Shown: positions 34,626-47,462 of the stretch, piece after piece
Layout: every line of letters begins with the position of its first letter
Position numbering within the stretch: the stretch's first letter is position 1
Origin: Delphinapterus leucas
Taxonomy: Eukaryota > Chordata > Mammalia > Artiodactyla > Monodontidae
DNA: 64,000 nucleotides
Reading direction: 5' to 3'
NCBI RefSeq assembly: GCF_002288925.2
Contig: NW_022097996.1
Location: 13,078,139 to 13,142,138 of the forward strand
Notes under the pieces: generated by a model
What the model saw: the letters and a program-made list of their open reading frames with translations, nothing else
What the model was told of the DNA's origin: nothing
Database searches by the model: none
Program-made: the position numbers and the translations under genes

Positions 34626-34938
34626 AGAAAACATGGTTTTTCATAGTGATCCCTCAGGTCACACCAATCTGGGTAGTGCCATAGAATTAGTACGGCAGAA
34701 ATAAAATAAAGGTGGTATTTTCCAGGTGCGTTCTTATGTGGCTGGAGCCGCAGCCTCTTTCTAAGTCCTTCTCTCTGAATCAAATGATGTTATCAAATGT
34801 GGGAATACGTGTTTGGGGGAGTGGATGTGAGGGTGGGCTGGGAAGAAGTGTGTGGGGATTTTACCTGGTTTGTGAACTGCTACCTTCAGTTGTTCATATA
34901 TTGGAGAATGTCCTTTCCTCTTCTGATGAGGTCATTTT

Positions 34939-35458
34939 TTTTTTCATTGAAATGTCAAATTTTACTAAGGCAAACCAATTTTGTTAGTTGAGATGAGTTA
35001 CTTTGTGGAGAGGTGGCAAATTTTTATCGTTTGGAGTGTAGGTTTTTAAAAAATTAATTAAAATTTTTAATCTTTATTGGAGTATAATTGTTTACAATGT
35101 TGTGTTAGTTTCTGCTGTACAACAAAGTGAATCAGCTATATGTACACATATATCCCCATATCCTCTCCCTCTTGAGCCTCCCTCCCACCCTCCCTATCCC
35201 ACCCCTCTAGGTGGTCACAAAGCACCGAGCTGATCTCCCTGTGCTATGCGGCTGCTTCCCACTACCTATCTGTTTTACGTTTGGTAGAGTATATATGTCA
35301 ATGCTATTCTCTCACTTCATCCCAGCTTTCCCTTCCCCCACTGTGTCCTCAAGTCTGTTCTCTATGTCTGCGTCTTTATTCCTGCCCTGACGCTAGGTTT
35401 ATCAATACTGTTTTTTTAGATTCCATATATGTGCGTTAGCATCTGGTATTTGTTTTTC
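34939..35458 (-). mobile_element. 5'-truncated L1 with probable 3' transduction
   Basis: A perfect 14-bp duplication, gatgaggtcatttt, at 34925-34938 and 35459-35472 encloses several parts. Left to right on plus these are a T tract (to 34943), about 99 bases of non-L1 sequence (34944-35042), an A/T-rich L1 tail (35043-35070) and about 388 bases of L1 3' end in minus orientation. On the minus strand the extra segment carries AGTAAA (34965-34960) about 17 bases before its own poly-A. The structure is that of an L1 transcript that read past its own poly(A) site. Confidence 0.85.
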
Positions 35459-35529
35459 GATGAGGTCATTTTGCCTTTTCACTTCTACAGTCTCTGTGCT
35501 GAGGTAGGTGGGTAGAAATACCCTATGCC

Positions 35530-35650
35530 TAAAAAAGAGAGTGGATATATGTATACGTATAACCGATTCACTTTGCTGTACTGCAGAAACTAACACAACA
35601 TTGTAAATCAACTGTACTCCACTAAAAATTAAGTAAAAAAAAATAAAAGG
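35530..35650 (+). mobile_element. L1 3'-end fragment, plus orientation
   Basis: 'ccgattcactttgctgtactgcagaaactaacacaacattgtaaatcaactgtactcc' followed by an A-rich tail. It lies 58 bases beyond the right target duplication of the preceding minus-strand L1, so it is a separate insertion. Confidence 0.85.
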
Positions 35651-38350
35651 GTGATGTAATCTGGCCAGACCCTCACGTTGCTTTGTACCCTTAGTTTTGT
35701 TCTGAAAATCTGGTGGTGCAGTCTTTTATCTGCTGCTTCTCTTGTTCCAGGTTTATGCTGTTTGCCTAAAAGTCACCAGGCTGGGAGATCATCTGAAAAT
35801 AATAATAAGCTGAACAGTCAGTTGATTTGAGTAAACCCGGAAAACTACAAGCCTTGTGCAGCTTGACTTCTCCCTTTCTCAATCTAGGGATTAGGAGTTG
35901 AGGGAGGAGAATGAGTAAATCAGAGTAAGGACAAATATATACCTATGCTTTGATATACCTGGGTTTATAGAGGACACAGCTTGGCTTCCATTCTGGAACC
36001 CACTTCATTAGTTCAAAACCTACTTTTATTGGCTTGAGACTGTGAACTAAAGAGAGTGAGTTGTAACAGAGTTTTTACATCTTTATAAATACACGGATGG
36101 ACCCTCAGTACTTGATCTTGACCTTCAGCTGCTTAAGATCCCTCTAGGATGATCTTCTGGCCAGTGACTCTAAAATAACTGAAACCAAAAGTGCTCCTTT
36201 ATTTGCTCATGTCACCATCATTTCCTCAATCACCCTTGCTTAAAATCTGAGTGTCATATTTGATGCTTCACTTCCTATTTTTTCTAATACAAAATCTGTC
36301 CTAGAGGCAAGATTTCTTCCTGGACCTCACTAAAGACATGTCTGTCAGTTAATATACATTTCCTCAGCATCAAGGCAGATTTGGGACGAGCACACTGTGT
36401 ACAAGGCAGTCCACCCTACAGTATCTGTGGAGGACGGAGAACCGTGTGCCAAATTCTAGTCTCCTCATGCAAAAGACAGCCTGAGTAATCAACTTACTGA
36501 CATTCTTTTATGTTTGCAGAGTTTGTTGTTTATTAGAAAAAAAAACACAAACTCTTCTTGATCTTAGCATGACTTCTTCCATCTACGTATTTGATTGCCA
36601 TAGAATCCTAGCCGCTGGACATAAAAAATGTTGGAAAAGAAAGCTGTGGTTAACTTCATCTTGCTTATTCCCCCAATCGTAGGTTCTTGGCACTAGAAAA
36701 AAGTAGATTCAAGGTAATCTGATCTCAGTTTATACACGAGAAGATGGAAAATTTGAATGGTGTGTTCAGGGTTACTCACCTAGAAAACAGTTACTTTAAA
36801 CATCCGAATAACTGTTTTCTAGTTCCAGAGGTGGAACCTTATTTTACACACCACTTTGTTGTCTCTTAAGTTGCCATGTGAGGCGCACAAAGTGTAGTAT
36901 GTGACTGAAGAGTGTCTGCATGTATGCGGTGGGTAAAAGGCAGAAAGCAGGTGCTAAGTGTTTGGAATTCACATTCATCTATATGTCCATTCATCTATAG
37001 CCCATGTAAATATAGCCTCTAATACCAGTCTGCTCATTTGTAAAAAAGGGGAGGAGCCAGGTATTCTCAGTTTGCTTTTTGCGATAAATACCAGCTACTC
37101 TATTGATCGCAATAAATACCATCAAATATTTATTGGATCAGCTCCGTGCCAGGTACCATGGTAAGAACTGGAGAGGCAGCCTTGAGTAAAATCGAGTGCC
37201 AGTCCTAGTTCAAAGATTATTCCACATTCTCCTGAGTCAGACTTATTAAGAAAAGACAAATCTGAATTTGTTAAGAGCCTGATTTATTGAACAGAGCAAT
37301 GAAAATTGAGAGCTGGAAGCAGTCTTCTTATATATTATTTAGACCAACCCTGTAAATTCAGAGATAAGGAAATGTGGCAGAGCAGAATTCTGGCCTTCCA
37401 AAAGGTCCTTTGCTTCTTAGTATTTGAGCCCAAACTAGAATCCAGATTTCTTGGCTTCTTGTCACTACTCTTCCACCACATTCTGCTTAAATTCAGCTGA
37501 GAAAAGTAGCTGAATAGTTGTTCTCAGAAACTGAGAATCACATGGGAAAGTAAAAAACAAACAAACAAAAACAACAACAGCAACAAAAACCTGTGCCTGG
37601 GCCCTGAGGCAGAGTTGGGTGTGGGCATGGACACAGTTTTTATTTTATTTAAATAAAATCACCAGGAAATTCTAACGCGTAGCTTATCTGAAGCACAATT
37701 GTACTAGGAGTTGTAAAGGATATAAAGATGGATAAGACATCTCTTGACCTCTACTGGCTCCATTCTTATGGGAGGAGGGAGATCCCCTTGACCTAGACTG
37801 CCTACACCGTGAATCTAAATAAAATGTCTTAATGTAAAATAGGACCACTCGTATTTTAATCTTCCAGTTGATTCAGTAGGGTTGAAACTTTTTATTTTAT
37901 TGCTGATTATTTCTTAAATTTGAGTTAGAGCTTACCTGTATGCCTGTATTCTGTCTCAGTTTTAACAGCAGACTCAGATTTCGAAGAGAGAGTTTTTCTG
38001 TTTTCCACATGGATTTACTTTCTCTGATTTAATCATAACATTGGAACGTTGGATGGCTCTGGCTGAATATATTCTTACAAACAAACAAACACACGAAAAC
38101 CACCATCTCCAAACTATGAGGAGATCAAACCCTAAACATAATCAACAACAAAAACCTTATCTGCTTGTCCCACTCCAATTTAGATAATTCTTTAACTATC
38201 CATTGGCTCTTTCTTCCTTGTAGATAGGGCATGAGTTGGGGTTTTGGGATTGAGATGAGGGCTTACTTGCCTCATTGTAGGACTGTGTCCCACGCATGAA
38301 GGAGTGAGCTCCCTTTCCTTGTCATCAACATCTTGGCTCGTTCCATTCAC
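35651..38350. other. Intergenic; weak MIR/L2-like traces only
   Basis: No gene seen. Possible L2-like text is at 36190-36320 ('cactcctttatttgctcatg...aatctgtcctagag'). MIR-like text is at 36720-36850, 37100-37180 and 37300-37490. A (CAAA)n/(CAA)n patch lies at 37556-37590. None is strong enough to delimit. Confidence 0.4.
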
Positions 38351-38366
38351 ACTGAGCTTTCTCTTT

Positions 38367-38563
38367 TTTTTTTTGGTACACGGGCCTCTCACTGTTGTGG
38401 CCTCTCCCGTTGCGGAGCACAGGCTCCGGACGCGCAGGCTCAGCGGCCAGGCTCACGGGCCCAGCCGCTCCGCGGCATGTGGGATCTTCCCGGACCGGGG
38501 CACGAACCCGTGTTCCCTGCATCGGCAGGCGGACTCTCAACCACTGTGCCACCAGGGAAGCCC
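38367..38563 (-). repeat. CHR SINE, young form, 15-bp TSD
   Basis: The minus strand shows the full young CHR body from ggcttccctggtggcac to gtgtacc and A-tail. A perfect 15-bp duplication, ctgagctttctcttt, lies at 38352-38366 and 38564-38578. The short 'ccatgg' found in sister copies is deleted ('cggccaggctcacggg'). Confidence 0.95.
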
Positions 38564-38996
38564 CTGAGCTTTCTCTTTACCACCCGGTTTCAGACTCATA
38601 TCCAGCTGCCTTCTGTCTTTTCAGTACACCTCCATAGTTTACATAATTTTACTGATCTGCCACTAAGCAAAACCAGGGCCAAAAATCTTACTTACAAACC
38701 GTCACAATTTAGGAAAAAAACTGTATAAAATATGTAAGCATTTGCTGTGCTGGTTTCATTAGTTTCTAGGTTAACTGCACATCTTAAAATTAAGTCTAGT
38801 TGACTTATTTAAGATAAAGCCAGCTTGTGCGGTTCAGTGGTAAGTCTGTGCTATTCAGAGTTTCTTAACAACTCTGCATGTGGTTTGCTATTCCTGAATG
38901 GCATGGTTTGTGAAGTCAAGAGCAGAACCTTACTCAGAAACAGTTCTCTGACGGGCTCGGTGGTGATGCCTGAAATTGCACCAGGAAAGATTATTT

Positions 38997-39210
38997 TTTA
39001 AGATTTTTTTTTTTTTTTGCGGTACGCGGGCCTCTCACTGTTGTGGCCTCTCCCGTTGCGGAGCACAGGCTCCGGACGCGCAGGCTCAACGGCCATGGCT
39101 CACGGGCCCAGCCGCTCCGCGGCATGTGGGATCTTCCCGGATCGGGGCACGAACCCGTGTCCCCTGCATTGGCAGGTGGACTCTCAACCACTGCGCCACC
39201 AGGAAAGCCT
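38997..39210 (-). repeat. CHR SINE, young form, 15-bp TSD
   Basis: Near-identical sister of the copy at 38367-38563, same orientation, about 630 bases away. Perfect duplication caggaaagattattt at 38982-38996 and 39211-39225. Confidence 0.95.
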
Positions 39211-39225
39211 CAGGAAAGATTATTT

Positions 39226-41090
39226 ACTTTGGGTCTTCAAAAGCCTGCTACTGGAATAGAGGACTTCAGTTAGCTTTAGCGTCTTATTAATAGAAAATAT
39301 TATTAAAGGAAAATAATGGGAGTTTGTGATGATGTAAAATAACTGAATGAAACGGCGGTGGGAGATACGCTGATTTTTTGGAGATATAATGTCAGTGAGT
39401 GTTTTAACAGAGTTGGGAAGGCTGGGGAAGAAAGGTGACAAAAGACTTTGGAAACCGGGCAACAGGCTTGAAACGCTAAAAATTAGGAATCTTCTTACAG
39501 ACGCCACGATAAATATTGAGTCAATTTCAAGGTTGAACTAATTTAAAATATTACTTTAAAAGTTATTTAAAAATATTTATGTGGTATTTCCCCATAATAA
39601 TCCTTTCCAAATGTGTAACTATTTATAATTTACAAATAACCCGCCTCATCATTTTATTTGGTCCTTCTACCTTCTCTGCGGTAAAAGTATTGCTGTTTCA
39701 TAGATGAAGAGACTAAGCCTCAGAGGCCAGAAGTGACTTATTAAGTGATAAACCTAAGCCTACTCTCTCCTAAACTGGGGCCAGTGCTTTCCTCACTAGG
39801 CGGCACTCTGGGCTGCTTTGTGCGTAGTCACTGTGTGCTAATCACCTTGTAGTACACATTAGGTTGGAAGGTTCTGTGGACAGGGGCTAGGCCCTGAGGC
39901 CCAAGCCTCTTTCTGAGAGGTTCTGATTTAATTTTTCTGAGGTTTGGCTTGGGCATCAACATAATTAAAAAAAAAAATCTCTGGGTGATTTTGATATGCA
40001 CCCAGGGTGTAGAAGAGCTAGTCCATAGTAATGGCTCTCAGTATGCCGGGGATGGGGGTGGCATGGGGTGCATGCCAGTGTACATGTGTGTGAATGTGTG
40101 TGTATTCATGCCCATTAGAATCACCTGCAGGACTTTTAAACCCTCTAAACAAGTCTCTCTTCCCTGTGTGTATCAGAGAGATCTTTGTTAGAATGTGATA
40201 GAGGAAGGGGTGGGGAAGGAGGAGAAGAGTGTGTTATAGATATTTGTATTAAAAAATATCTCTAGATGGTTTTGTTAACTGCGTGGCTTCTGCATTATAA
40301 AAATACTTCTCAGGTTGTACAAATGTGATGTACCCAATGACTAATGAACAAGCTGAGTTTGTTCACACGCCCTCGCGCTCAAAGCTGGTAGAGTTGTCCA
40401 TCATAAAAGCTGAGGAAATGAGGCTGCAGAGAGGAAAACTGTCCTTTGTCAGGGGCAGAACTAGCAACAGAGTGAATCCTGCAGGAAGACTCGACCGACT
40501 TGACTTCAAGGACAAGCTTTCAGGAACTCAAGGGAGGCCATTGTTCTTGTCAAGTTTTTCCAGTTACCAAAGGATTGGTTCAGTCATTCCCGCAATAATA
40601 TTTATGACATGTCCAATATCTGCCTGGCACCTAGCTAGACACTGAAGATGAAATGGTGAGCAGAATAGATGGATGGTAACTTGTGGTTCCAGAAAGCTCA
40701 AGTCTTATGGATGGAATGTTTCAGAGGGCACCTGAGTGCTTGTGGCCAGCTTCCAGAGCATCTCAGCACCTAAAGCTGTAGCATCAAGGTGGAGCTTGGC
40801 TGGTTAGGGTCAAAAGAGCTAGTGACTAGGTTAGCAAAACGACGCCAGTCATAGGGGCACCAGCAGCCAGGAATGTGAGACAGTGGGATTGAACTGCACC
40901 GCCCAGCTAAGAAAACATTTTCATGGCTGGCTTGGCCAGTTTGCTCTTTTAGCTCAGCGCCAAGGAGACTGATTTAAATATGCAGAGAGTTCCCTCTAAT
41001 GGGCAGATGGCATTATTGCATGCCAGAAGCCAGGAGCAGCCCTAGGACCAGGTGGAAAGGGAGAGGTGACATTCAGCTTATCTTTCTCAA
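39226..41090. other. Intergenic with MIR-like fragments
   Basis: MIR-like text at 39640-39830 ('gtttcatagatgaagagactaagcctcagaggcc') and near 40390-40510 ('gctgaggaaatgaggctgcagagagg'). The rest shows nothing recognisable, and no exon is evident. Confidence 0.45.
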
Positions 41091-41099
41091 TATTTCCTG

Positions 41100-41480
41100 C
41101 AGTGTCCATGCATATTTGGTGCTCGATAAATGTTCTGGTAGAAATTTATGGATAAAGATGCTTATTGCAGCATTATTTGGAATTTATTTAAAAATAAAAA
41201 TGACAAACACATTCAAATGTAGAAGGATAGGTAAGTACATAATATTATCTCCATGGTATGGCCACATAGTCAATAAAATTATACTTTCAGGGATTTTCAA
41301 ATTCACTGTGAAAGATTTATCATATTATGGTGAATTTAATAAAGGAAGCTGTTTAGAATTTGATCTAATCTGTGCAAAATAGGTATAGAAAAGAATATTG
41401 GGAGGAAATACTGAAAAAATGTTAACAGTAGATGTGTAATTTCCTGTAGCTCTATTTTTTATTCTCTATAATGAGAATAT
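41100..41480 (+). mobile_element. Old L1/HAL1-like 3' fragment
   Basis: 'tttatggataaagatgcttattgcagcattatttggaattt', '...ggataggtaagtacataatattatctcc' and the trailing 'aatatattacttctacagtcagaaaaa' are typical of old L1M/HAL1 3' ends. The subfamily was not determined. Confidence 0.6.
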
Positions 41481-41539
41481 ATTACTTCTACAGTCAGAAA
41501 AATAGCTAACTAAATTCCATGAGATAATCATCCCGCTTC

Positions 41540-41705
41540 CATTTTTCAAGGCTTTTAGAATCCCCTGTTGCATATAGGATGAAAAATAAATTGCTTTGTT
41601 TAGCAAATTAGACCAGGCTCAATAACTACCATTTAGCTTCACCTTTCTTCAGTCTTTCCTTTACTCACACCCCATATTCCAGCCACATTAAATTTCTGAA
41701 TACAT
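41540..41705 (+). repeat. L2-like LINE fragment
   Basis: 'caaggcttttagaatcccctgttgcatatagg...cttcacctttcttcagtctttcc...cattccagccacat'-type text matches the conserved 3' part of L2. Highly decayed. Confidence 0.5.
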
Positions 41706-41800
41706 CTTGTCTTGGAAAAAACCTTGTTAGAAAAACACATACTCAATTGTAGAAAATTTGAAAAACTCTTCAAAGCATAAGAAATCAAAAGTAACCATCA

Positions 41801-42124
41801 GGGGACATCCCTGGTGGCACAGTGGTTAAGAATCCGCCAGCCAATGCAGGGGACATGGGTTCGAGCCCTGGTCCGGGAAGATCCCACATGCTGCAGAGCA
41901 ACTAAGCCTGTGCCCCACGACTACTGAGCCCTCGTGCCACAACTACTGAAGCCCGTGTGCCTAGAGCCCTTGCTCCTCAACAAGAAAAGCCACCTCAATG
42001 AGAAGCTGGCGGGCACTGCAACAAAGTGTAGCCCCTGCTCATGGTAACGAGAGAAAGCCCGCACACAGCAAAAAAACCCAACGCAGCCAAAAATAAATAA
42101 ATAAATAAATAAAAGAAAAAAAAC
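41801..42124 (+). repeat. CHR SINE, long form
   Basis: From ggggacatccctggtggcac through repeated 'actactgagccc/actactgaagccc' units to an (AAAT)n tail at 42091-42115. Compared with other copies it has several point changes in the 3' half. Confidence 0.92.
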
Positions 42125-42359
42125 CCAGGACAGCCACTATCAGTATTTGTCAATTTCCTTTCTTCTTCTATATAAAAAAGTATTTGCATATTTATAGTCA
42201 TATATTTTACATAAAACATAATTGGCCACATAGACAATTGGCCACAAATGTAACAATTCTGTGCATTTCTTCTTTCAGTCAATAAGCATGTTTTCTGATG
42301 GCATTAAAATTTGTTGAAAAAAATTTTTGCTTATAGTATTGCATTATGATACTCTGCTT

Positions 42360-42602
42360 GACAATCTCATTGACTCCCTTGAATTTTAATATTTATCTCC
42401 AGCCCAGACTTTTCTTCTTTGCTTAATACTTTCATATTAACTATCAATTTGACATATACATTCATTGGTATTCCATATGTAACATGCCCCAGACTGGACC
42501 CCAAACTGCTTCTCCTTCATTCTTCCCAATTTAGTAAATTGAATGTCTCCATTGACTAAGTTGCTCCTGATAGGAACTTGGAAGGTATACTTGATGTCTT
42601 TA
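42360..42602 (+). repeat. L2-like LINE fragment
   Basis: 'gaattttaatatttatctccagcccagacttt' and 'acatgccccagactggaccccaaactgcttctcc' resemble the L2 3' ORF region. It lies immediately 5' of the MLT1 LTR. Confidence 0.5.
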
Positions 42603-42607
42603 CTTCC

Positions 42608-43079
42608 TGTAGTGTGTTGAACTCTGTCACTGCAAAGATGTTCAAGTCCTAACCCCTGGTACCTGTGAAGTGACTTTTTTTTGGAAATAGCTTCTTTACT
42701 GATGTAACCAAGTTAAGATGAGGTCATAATGGATGAGTGTGGCCCTCAATCCAATAACTGGTGTCTTTATAAGGGAAAAGAGCTGGAGCTTTGGACACAG
42801 AGACACAGAAGAGATACAGAGGGAAGAAAGCCATGTGAAAATAGAGACAGAGAATGAAGTGATGCATTTACAAACTGAGATATGCCAAGGACTGCTGGGA
42901 GCCACCAGAAGCTAAGAAGAGGAAAAAGCCTTTCCTAGAGCCTTTGGAGGGAGCATAGCCCTGTTGACACGTTGATTTTGCACTTCTAGCCTCCGGAACG
43001 GTGAAAGAACAAATTTCTTGTTTTAAGCCATCAAGTTTGTGGCAATTTGTTGTCATGGCAGCCCTGGGAAACGAATACA
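42608..43079 (+). mobile_element. MLT1-like MaLR solo LTR with 5-bp TSD
   Basis: Starts TGTAGTGTGTTGAACTC and ends ...GAATACA, following the MLT1 plan: 'caagtcctaacccc', 'gaggtcat...gtgtctttataag', 'agacacagaa', 'cttctagcctccggaac', 'tttaagccatc'. A perfect 5-bp duplication cttcc lies at 42603-42607 and 43080-43084. Confidence 0.85.
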
Positions 43080-43666
43080 CTTCCCTTCCTTCCATGGAAC
43101 CAAATGAAGTAGGTTTAGATTTTTTGTCCCCTCCCAACCCCGACCCCCATCTTGTCTGTCCCTTTTATACCACTGCAATCGCCTCATAATGACCCTTGAC
43201 TCAAGTCACACTCCTTATAGCAGCCCTAGTGAGCTTTTTATTTTCTCTTTTTATTTTTTTTTTGGATTTTTGCCATTTTATTTTATTTATTTATTTTTAA
43301 AACATCTTTACTGGAGTATAATTGCTTTACAATGGTGTGTTAGTTTCAGCTGAATAACAAAGTGAATCAGCTATACATATACATACATATCCATATCTCC
43401 TCCCTCTTGCGTCTCCCTCCCACCTTCCCTATCCCACCCTTCTAGGTGGTCACAAAGCCCTGAGCTGATCTCCCTGTGCTATGCAGCTGCTTCGCACTAG
43501 CTATCTATTTTACATTTGGTACTATATATATGTCCCTACCACTCTCTCACTTTGTCCCAGCTTACCCTTCCTCCTCCCCGTGTCCTCAAGTCCATTCTCT
43601 ACATCTGCGTCTTTATTCCTGTCCTAGGTTCTTCAGAACGTGTTTTTTTCTTTTCTTTTTTTTTTT

Positions 43667-46600
43667 TTAGATTCCATATATATGTGTTAGCATACAGTAT
43701 TTGTTTTTCTCTTTCTGACTTACGTCACTCTGTATGACAGACTCTAGGTCCATCCACCTCACTACAAATAACTCAATTTCGTTTCTTTTTACGGCTGAGT
43801 AATATTCCATCGTATATATGTGCCACATCTTCTTAATCCATTCATCTGCCGATGGACACGTAGGTTGCTTCCATGTCCTGACTATTGTAAAGAGAGCTGC
43901 AATGAACATTTTGGTACATGTCTCTTTTTGAATTATGGTTTTCTCAGGGTATATGCCCAGTAGTGGGATTGCTGGGTCATATGGTACTTCTATTTTTAGT
44001 TTTTTAAGGAACCTCCATACTGTTCTCCATAGTGGCTGTATCAATTTACATTCACACCAACAGTGCAGGAGGGTTCCCTTTTCTCCACACCCTCTACAGC
44101 ATTTACTGTTTCTAGATTTTTTGATGATGACCATTCTGACTGGTGTGAGGTGATACCTCTTGTAGCTTTGATTTGCATTTCTCTGATGATTAGTGATGTT
44201 GATCATTCTTTCATGTGTTTGCTGGCCATCTGTATATCTTCTTTGGAGACATGTCTATTTAGGTCTTCTGCCCATTTTTGGATTGGGTTGTTTGTTTTTT
44301 TGATATTGAGCTGCATGAGCTACTTGTATAATTTGGAGATTAATCCTTTGTCAGTTGCTTCATCTGCAAATGTTTTCTCCCATTTTGAGGGTTGTCTTTC
44401 GGTCTTGTTTATGTTTTCCTTTGCTGTGCAAAAACTTTTAAGTTCATTAGGTCCGTTTTGTTTATTTTTATTTCCATTTCTCTAGGAGGTGGGTCAAAAA
44501 GGATCTTGCTGTGATTTATGTCATAGAGTCTTCTGCTATGTTTTCCTCTAAGAGTTTTATAGTGTTTGGCCTTACATTTAAGTCTTTAATCCATTTTGAG
44601 TGTTTTTTTTTGTGTATGGTGTTAGGGAGTGTTCTAATTTCATTCTTTTACATGTAGCTGTCCAGTTTTCCCAGCACCATTTATTGAAGAGGCTGTCTTT
44701 TCTCTATTTATATTCTTGCTTCGTTTATCAAAAATAAGATGAGCATATGTGCGTGGGTTCTATCCTGTTCCATTGATCTATATTTCTGTTTTTGTGCCAG
44801 TACCATACTGTCTTGATTACTGTAGCTTTGTAGTATAGTCTGAAGTCCTGGAGCCTGATTCCTACAGCTCTGTTTTTCTTCTCAAGATTGCTTTGGCTAT
44901 TCAGGGTCTTTTGTGTTTTCACAAACTGTGAAATTTTTTGTTCTAGTTCTATGAAAAATGCCCTTGGTAGTTTGACAAGGATTGCATTGAATCTGTAGAT
45001 TGCTTTGGGTAGTATAGTCATTTTCACAATGTTGATTCTTCCAGTCTAACAACATGGTATATCTCTCCATCTGTTTGCATCATCTTTAATTTCTTTCATC
45101 AGTGTCTTATAATTTTCTGCATACAGGTCTTTTGTCTCCTTAGGTAGGTTTATTAGGTATTTTATTCTTTTTTTTGCAGTGTTAAATGGGAGTGTTTCCT
45201 TAATTTCTCTTTCAGATTTTTCATCATTAGTGTATAGGAATGCAAGAGATTTCTGTGCATTAATTTTGTATCCTGCTACTTTACCAAATTCATTGATTAG
45301 CTCTAGGAGTTTTCTGGTAACATCTTTAGGACTCTCTCTATGTAGTATTATGCAATTTGCAAACAGTGACAGCTTTACTTCTTCTTTTCCGATTTGTATG
45401 CCTTTTATTTCTTTTTCTTCTCTGATTGCTGTGGCTAAAACTTCCGAAACTATGTTGAATAATGCTGGTGAGAGTGGGCAACCTTGTCTTGTTCCTGATC
45501 TTAGTGGAAATGGTTTCAGTTTTTCACCATTGAGAACGACGTTGGCTGTGGGTTGTCATATATGGCCTTTCTTATGTTGAGGTAAGTTCCCTCTATGCCT
45601 GCTTTCTGGAGGGTTTTTTAAATCATAAATTGGTGTTGAATTTTGTCAAAAGCTTTTTCTGCATCTGAGATTATCATTTGGTTTTTATCCTTCAGTTTGT
45701 TACTATGGTGTATCACATTGATTGATATAAGTATATTGAAGAATCTTAGCATTCCTGGGATAAACCCCGCTGGATCATGGTGTATGATCCTTTTAAAGTG
45801 CTGTTGGATTCTGTTTGCTAGTATTTTGTTGAGGATTTTTGCATCTATGTTATCAGTGATATTAACCTGTAGTTTTCTTTTTTTGTGACATCTTTGTCTG
45901 GTTTCGGTATCAGGGTGATGGTGGCCTTGTGGAATGAGTTTGGGAGTGTTCCTCCCTCTGCTATATTTTGGAAGAGTTTGAGAAGGATAGGTGTTAGCTC
46001 TTGTCTAAATGCTTGATAGAATTCGCCTGTGAAGCCATCTGGTCCTGAGCTTTTGTGTGTTGGAAGATTTTTAATCACAGTTTCAATTTCATTGCTTGTG
46101 ATTGGTCTGTTTATATTTTCTGTTTCTTCCTGGTTCAGTCTCAGAAGGTTGTGCTTTTCTAAGAATTTGTCCATTTCTTCCAGGTTGTCCATTTTATTGG
46201 CATGTAGTTGCTTGTAGTTATGTCTCATGATCCTTTGTACTTCTGCAGTGTCAGTTATTACTTCTCCTTTTTCATTTCTAACGCTATTGATTTGAGTTTT
46301 CTCCCTTTTTTTCTTGATGAGTCTGGCTAATGGTTTATCAATTTTGTTTATCATCTCAAAGAGCCAGCTTTTAGTTTTATTGATATTTGTTATTTCCTTG
46401 ATTTCTTTTTCATTTATTTCAAGTCAGATCTTTATGATTTCTTTCCTTCTGCTAACTTTGGGTTTTTTTGTTCTTCTTTCTCTAATTGTTTTAGGTGTAA
46501 GGTTAGGTTGTTTATTTGAGATGTTTCTTGTTTCTTGAGGTAGGATTGTATTGCAATAAAGTTCCCTCTTAGAACTGCTTTTGCTACATCTTGTAGGTTT

Positions 46601-47420
46601 TTGGTCATCGTGTTTTCATTGTCATTTGTTTCTAGGTAGTTTTTGATTTCCTCTTTGATTTCTTCAGTGATTTCTTGGTTATTTAGTAGTGTATTGTTTA
46701 GCCTCCATGTGTTTGCATTTTTTATAGTTTTTTCCTATAGTTGATATCTAGTCTCATAGCATTGTGGTTGGAAAAGATGCTTGATATGATTTCAATTTTC
46801 TTTAATTTACTAAGGCTTGATTTGTGACCCAAGATATGATCTATCCTGGAGAATGTTCCATGAGCACTTGAGAAGAAAGTGTAATCTGCTGTTTTGGATG
46901 GAATGTCCTATAAATATCAATTAAGTCCATCTTGTTTAATGTATCATTTAAAGCTTGTGTTTCCTTATGTATTTTCATTTTGGATGATCTGTCCATTGGT
47001 GAAAGTGGGGTGTTAAAGTCCCCTACTATGATTGTGTTACTGTCGATTTCCCTTTTTGTGGCTGTTAGCATTTGCCTTATGTATTGAGGTGCTCCTACGT
47101 TGTGTGCATATTCACAATTGTTATATCTTCTTATTGGATTGATCCCTTGATCATTATGCAGTGTCCTTCTTTGTCTCTTGTAATAGTCTTTGAAAATCTA
47201 TTTTGTCTGATATGAGAATTGCTACTCCAGCTTTCTTTTGATTTACATTTGCATGGAATATTTTTTCCATCCCCTCTCTTTCAGTCTGTATGTGTCCCTA
47301 GGTCTGAAGTGGGTCTCTTGTAGACAGCATATACACGGGTCTTGTTTTTGTATCCATTCAGCCAGTCTGTGTCTTTTGGTTGGAGCATTTAATATATTTA
47401 CATTTAAGGTAGTTTTCCAT
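43667..47420 (-). pseudogene. L1 copy B ORF2, heavily mutated
   Basis: Scattered pieces keep endonuclease text (VGDFNTPLSPMDRSSK), reverse-transcriptase text ([15 protein letters not shown]), and the C-terminal cysteine segment ([15 protein letters not shown]), ending HIYGI at 43667. The catalytic FADDM has become FANCI (codons at about 45363-45349), so reverse transcription would be lost even without the frameshifts. The start is approximate. Confidence 0.85.
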
Positions 47421-47462
47421 ATGTATGTTCCTATTACCTTTTTCTTAATTGTTTTGGGTTTG

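Noticed and set aside
38304..39290. Arg/Pro/Gly-rich frames (also at 4727-5059, 59165-59401, 60079-60507)
   Set aside because: All are translations of young CHR SINEs, repeated in every copy.
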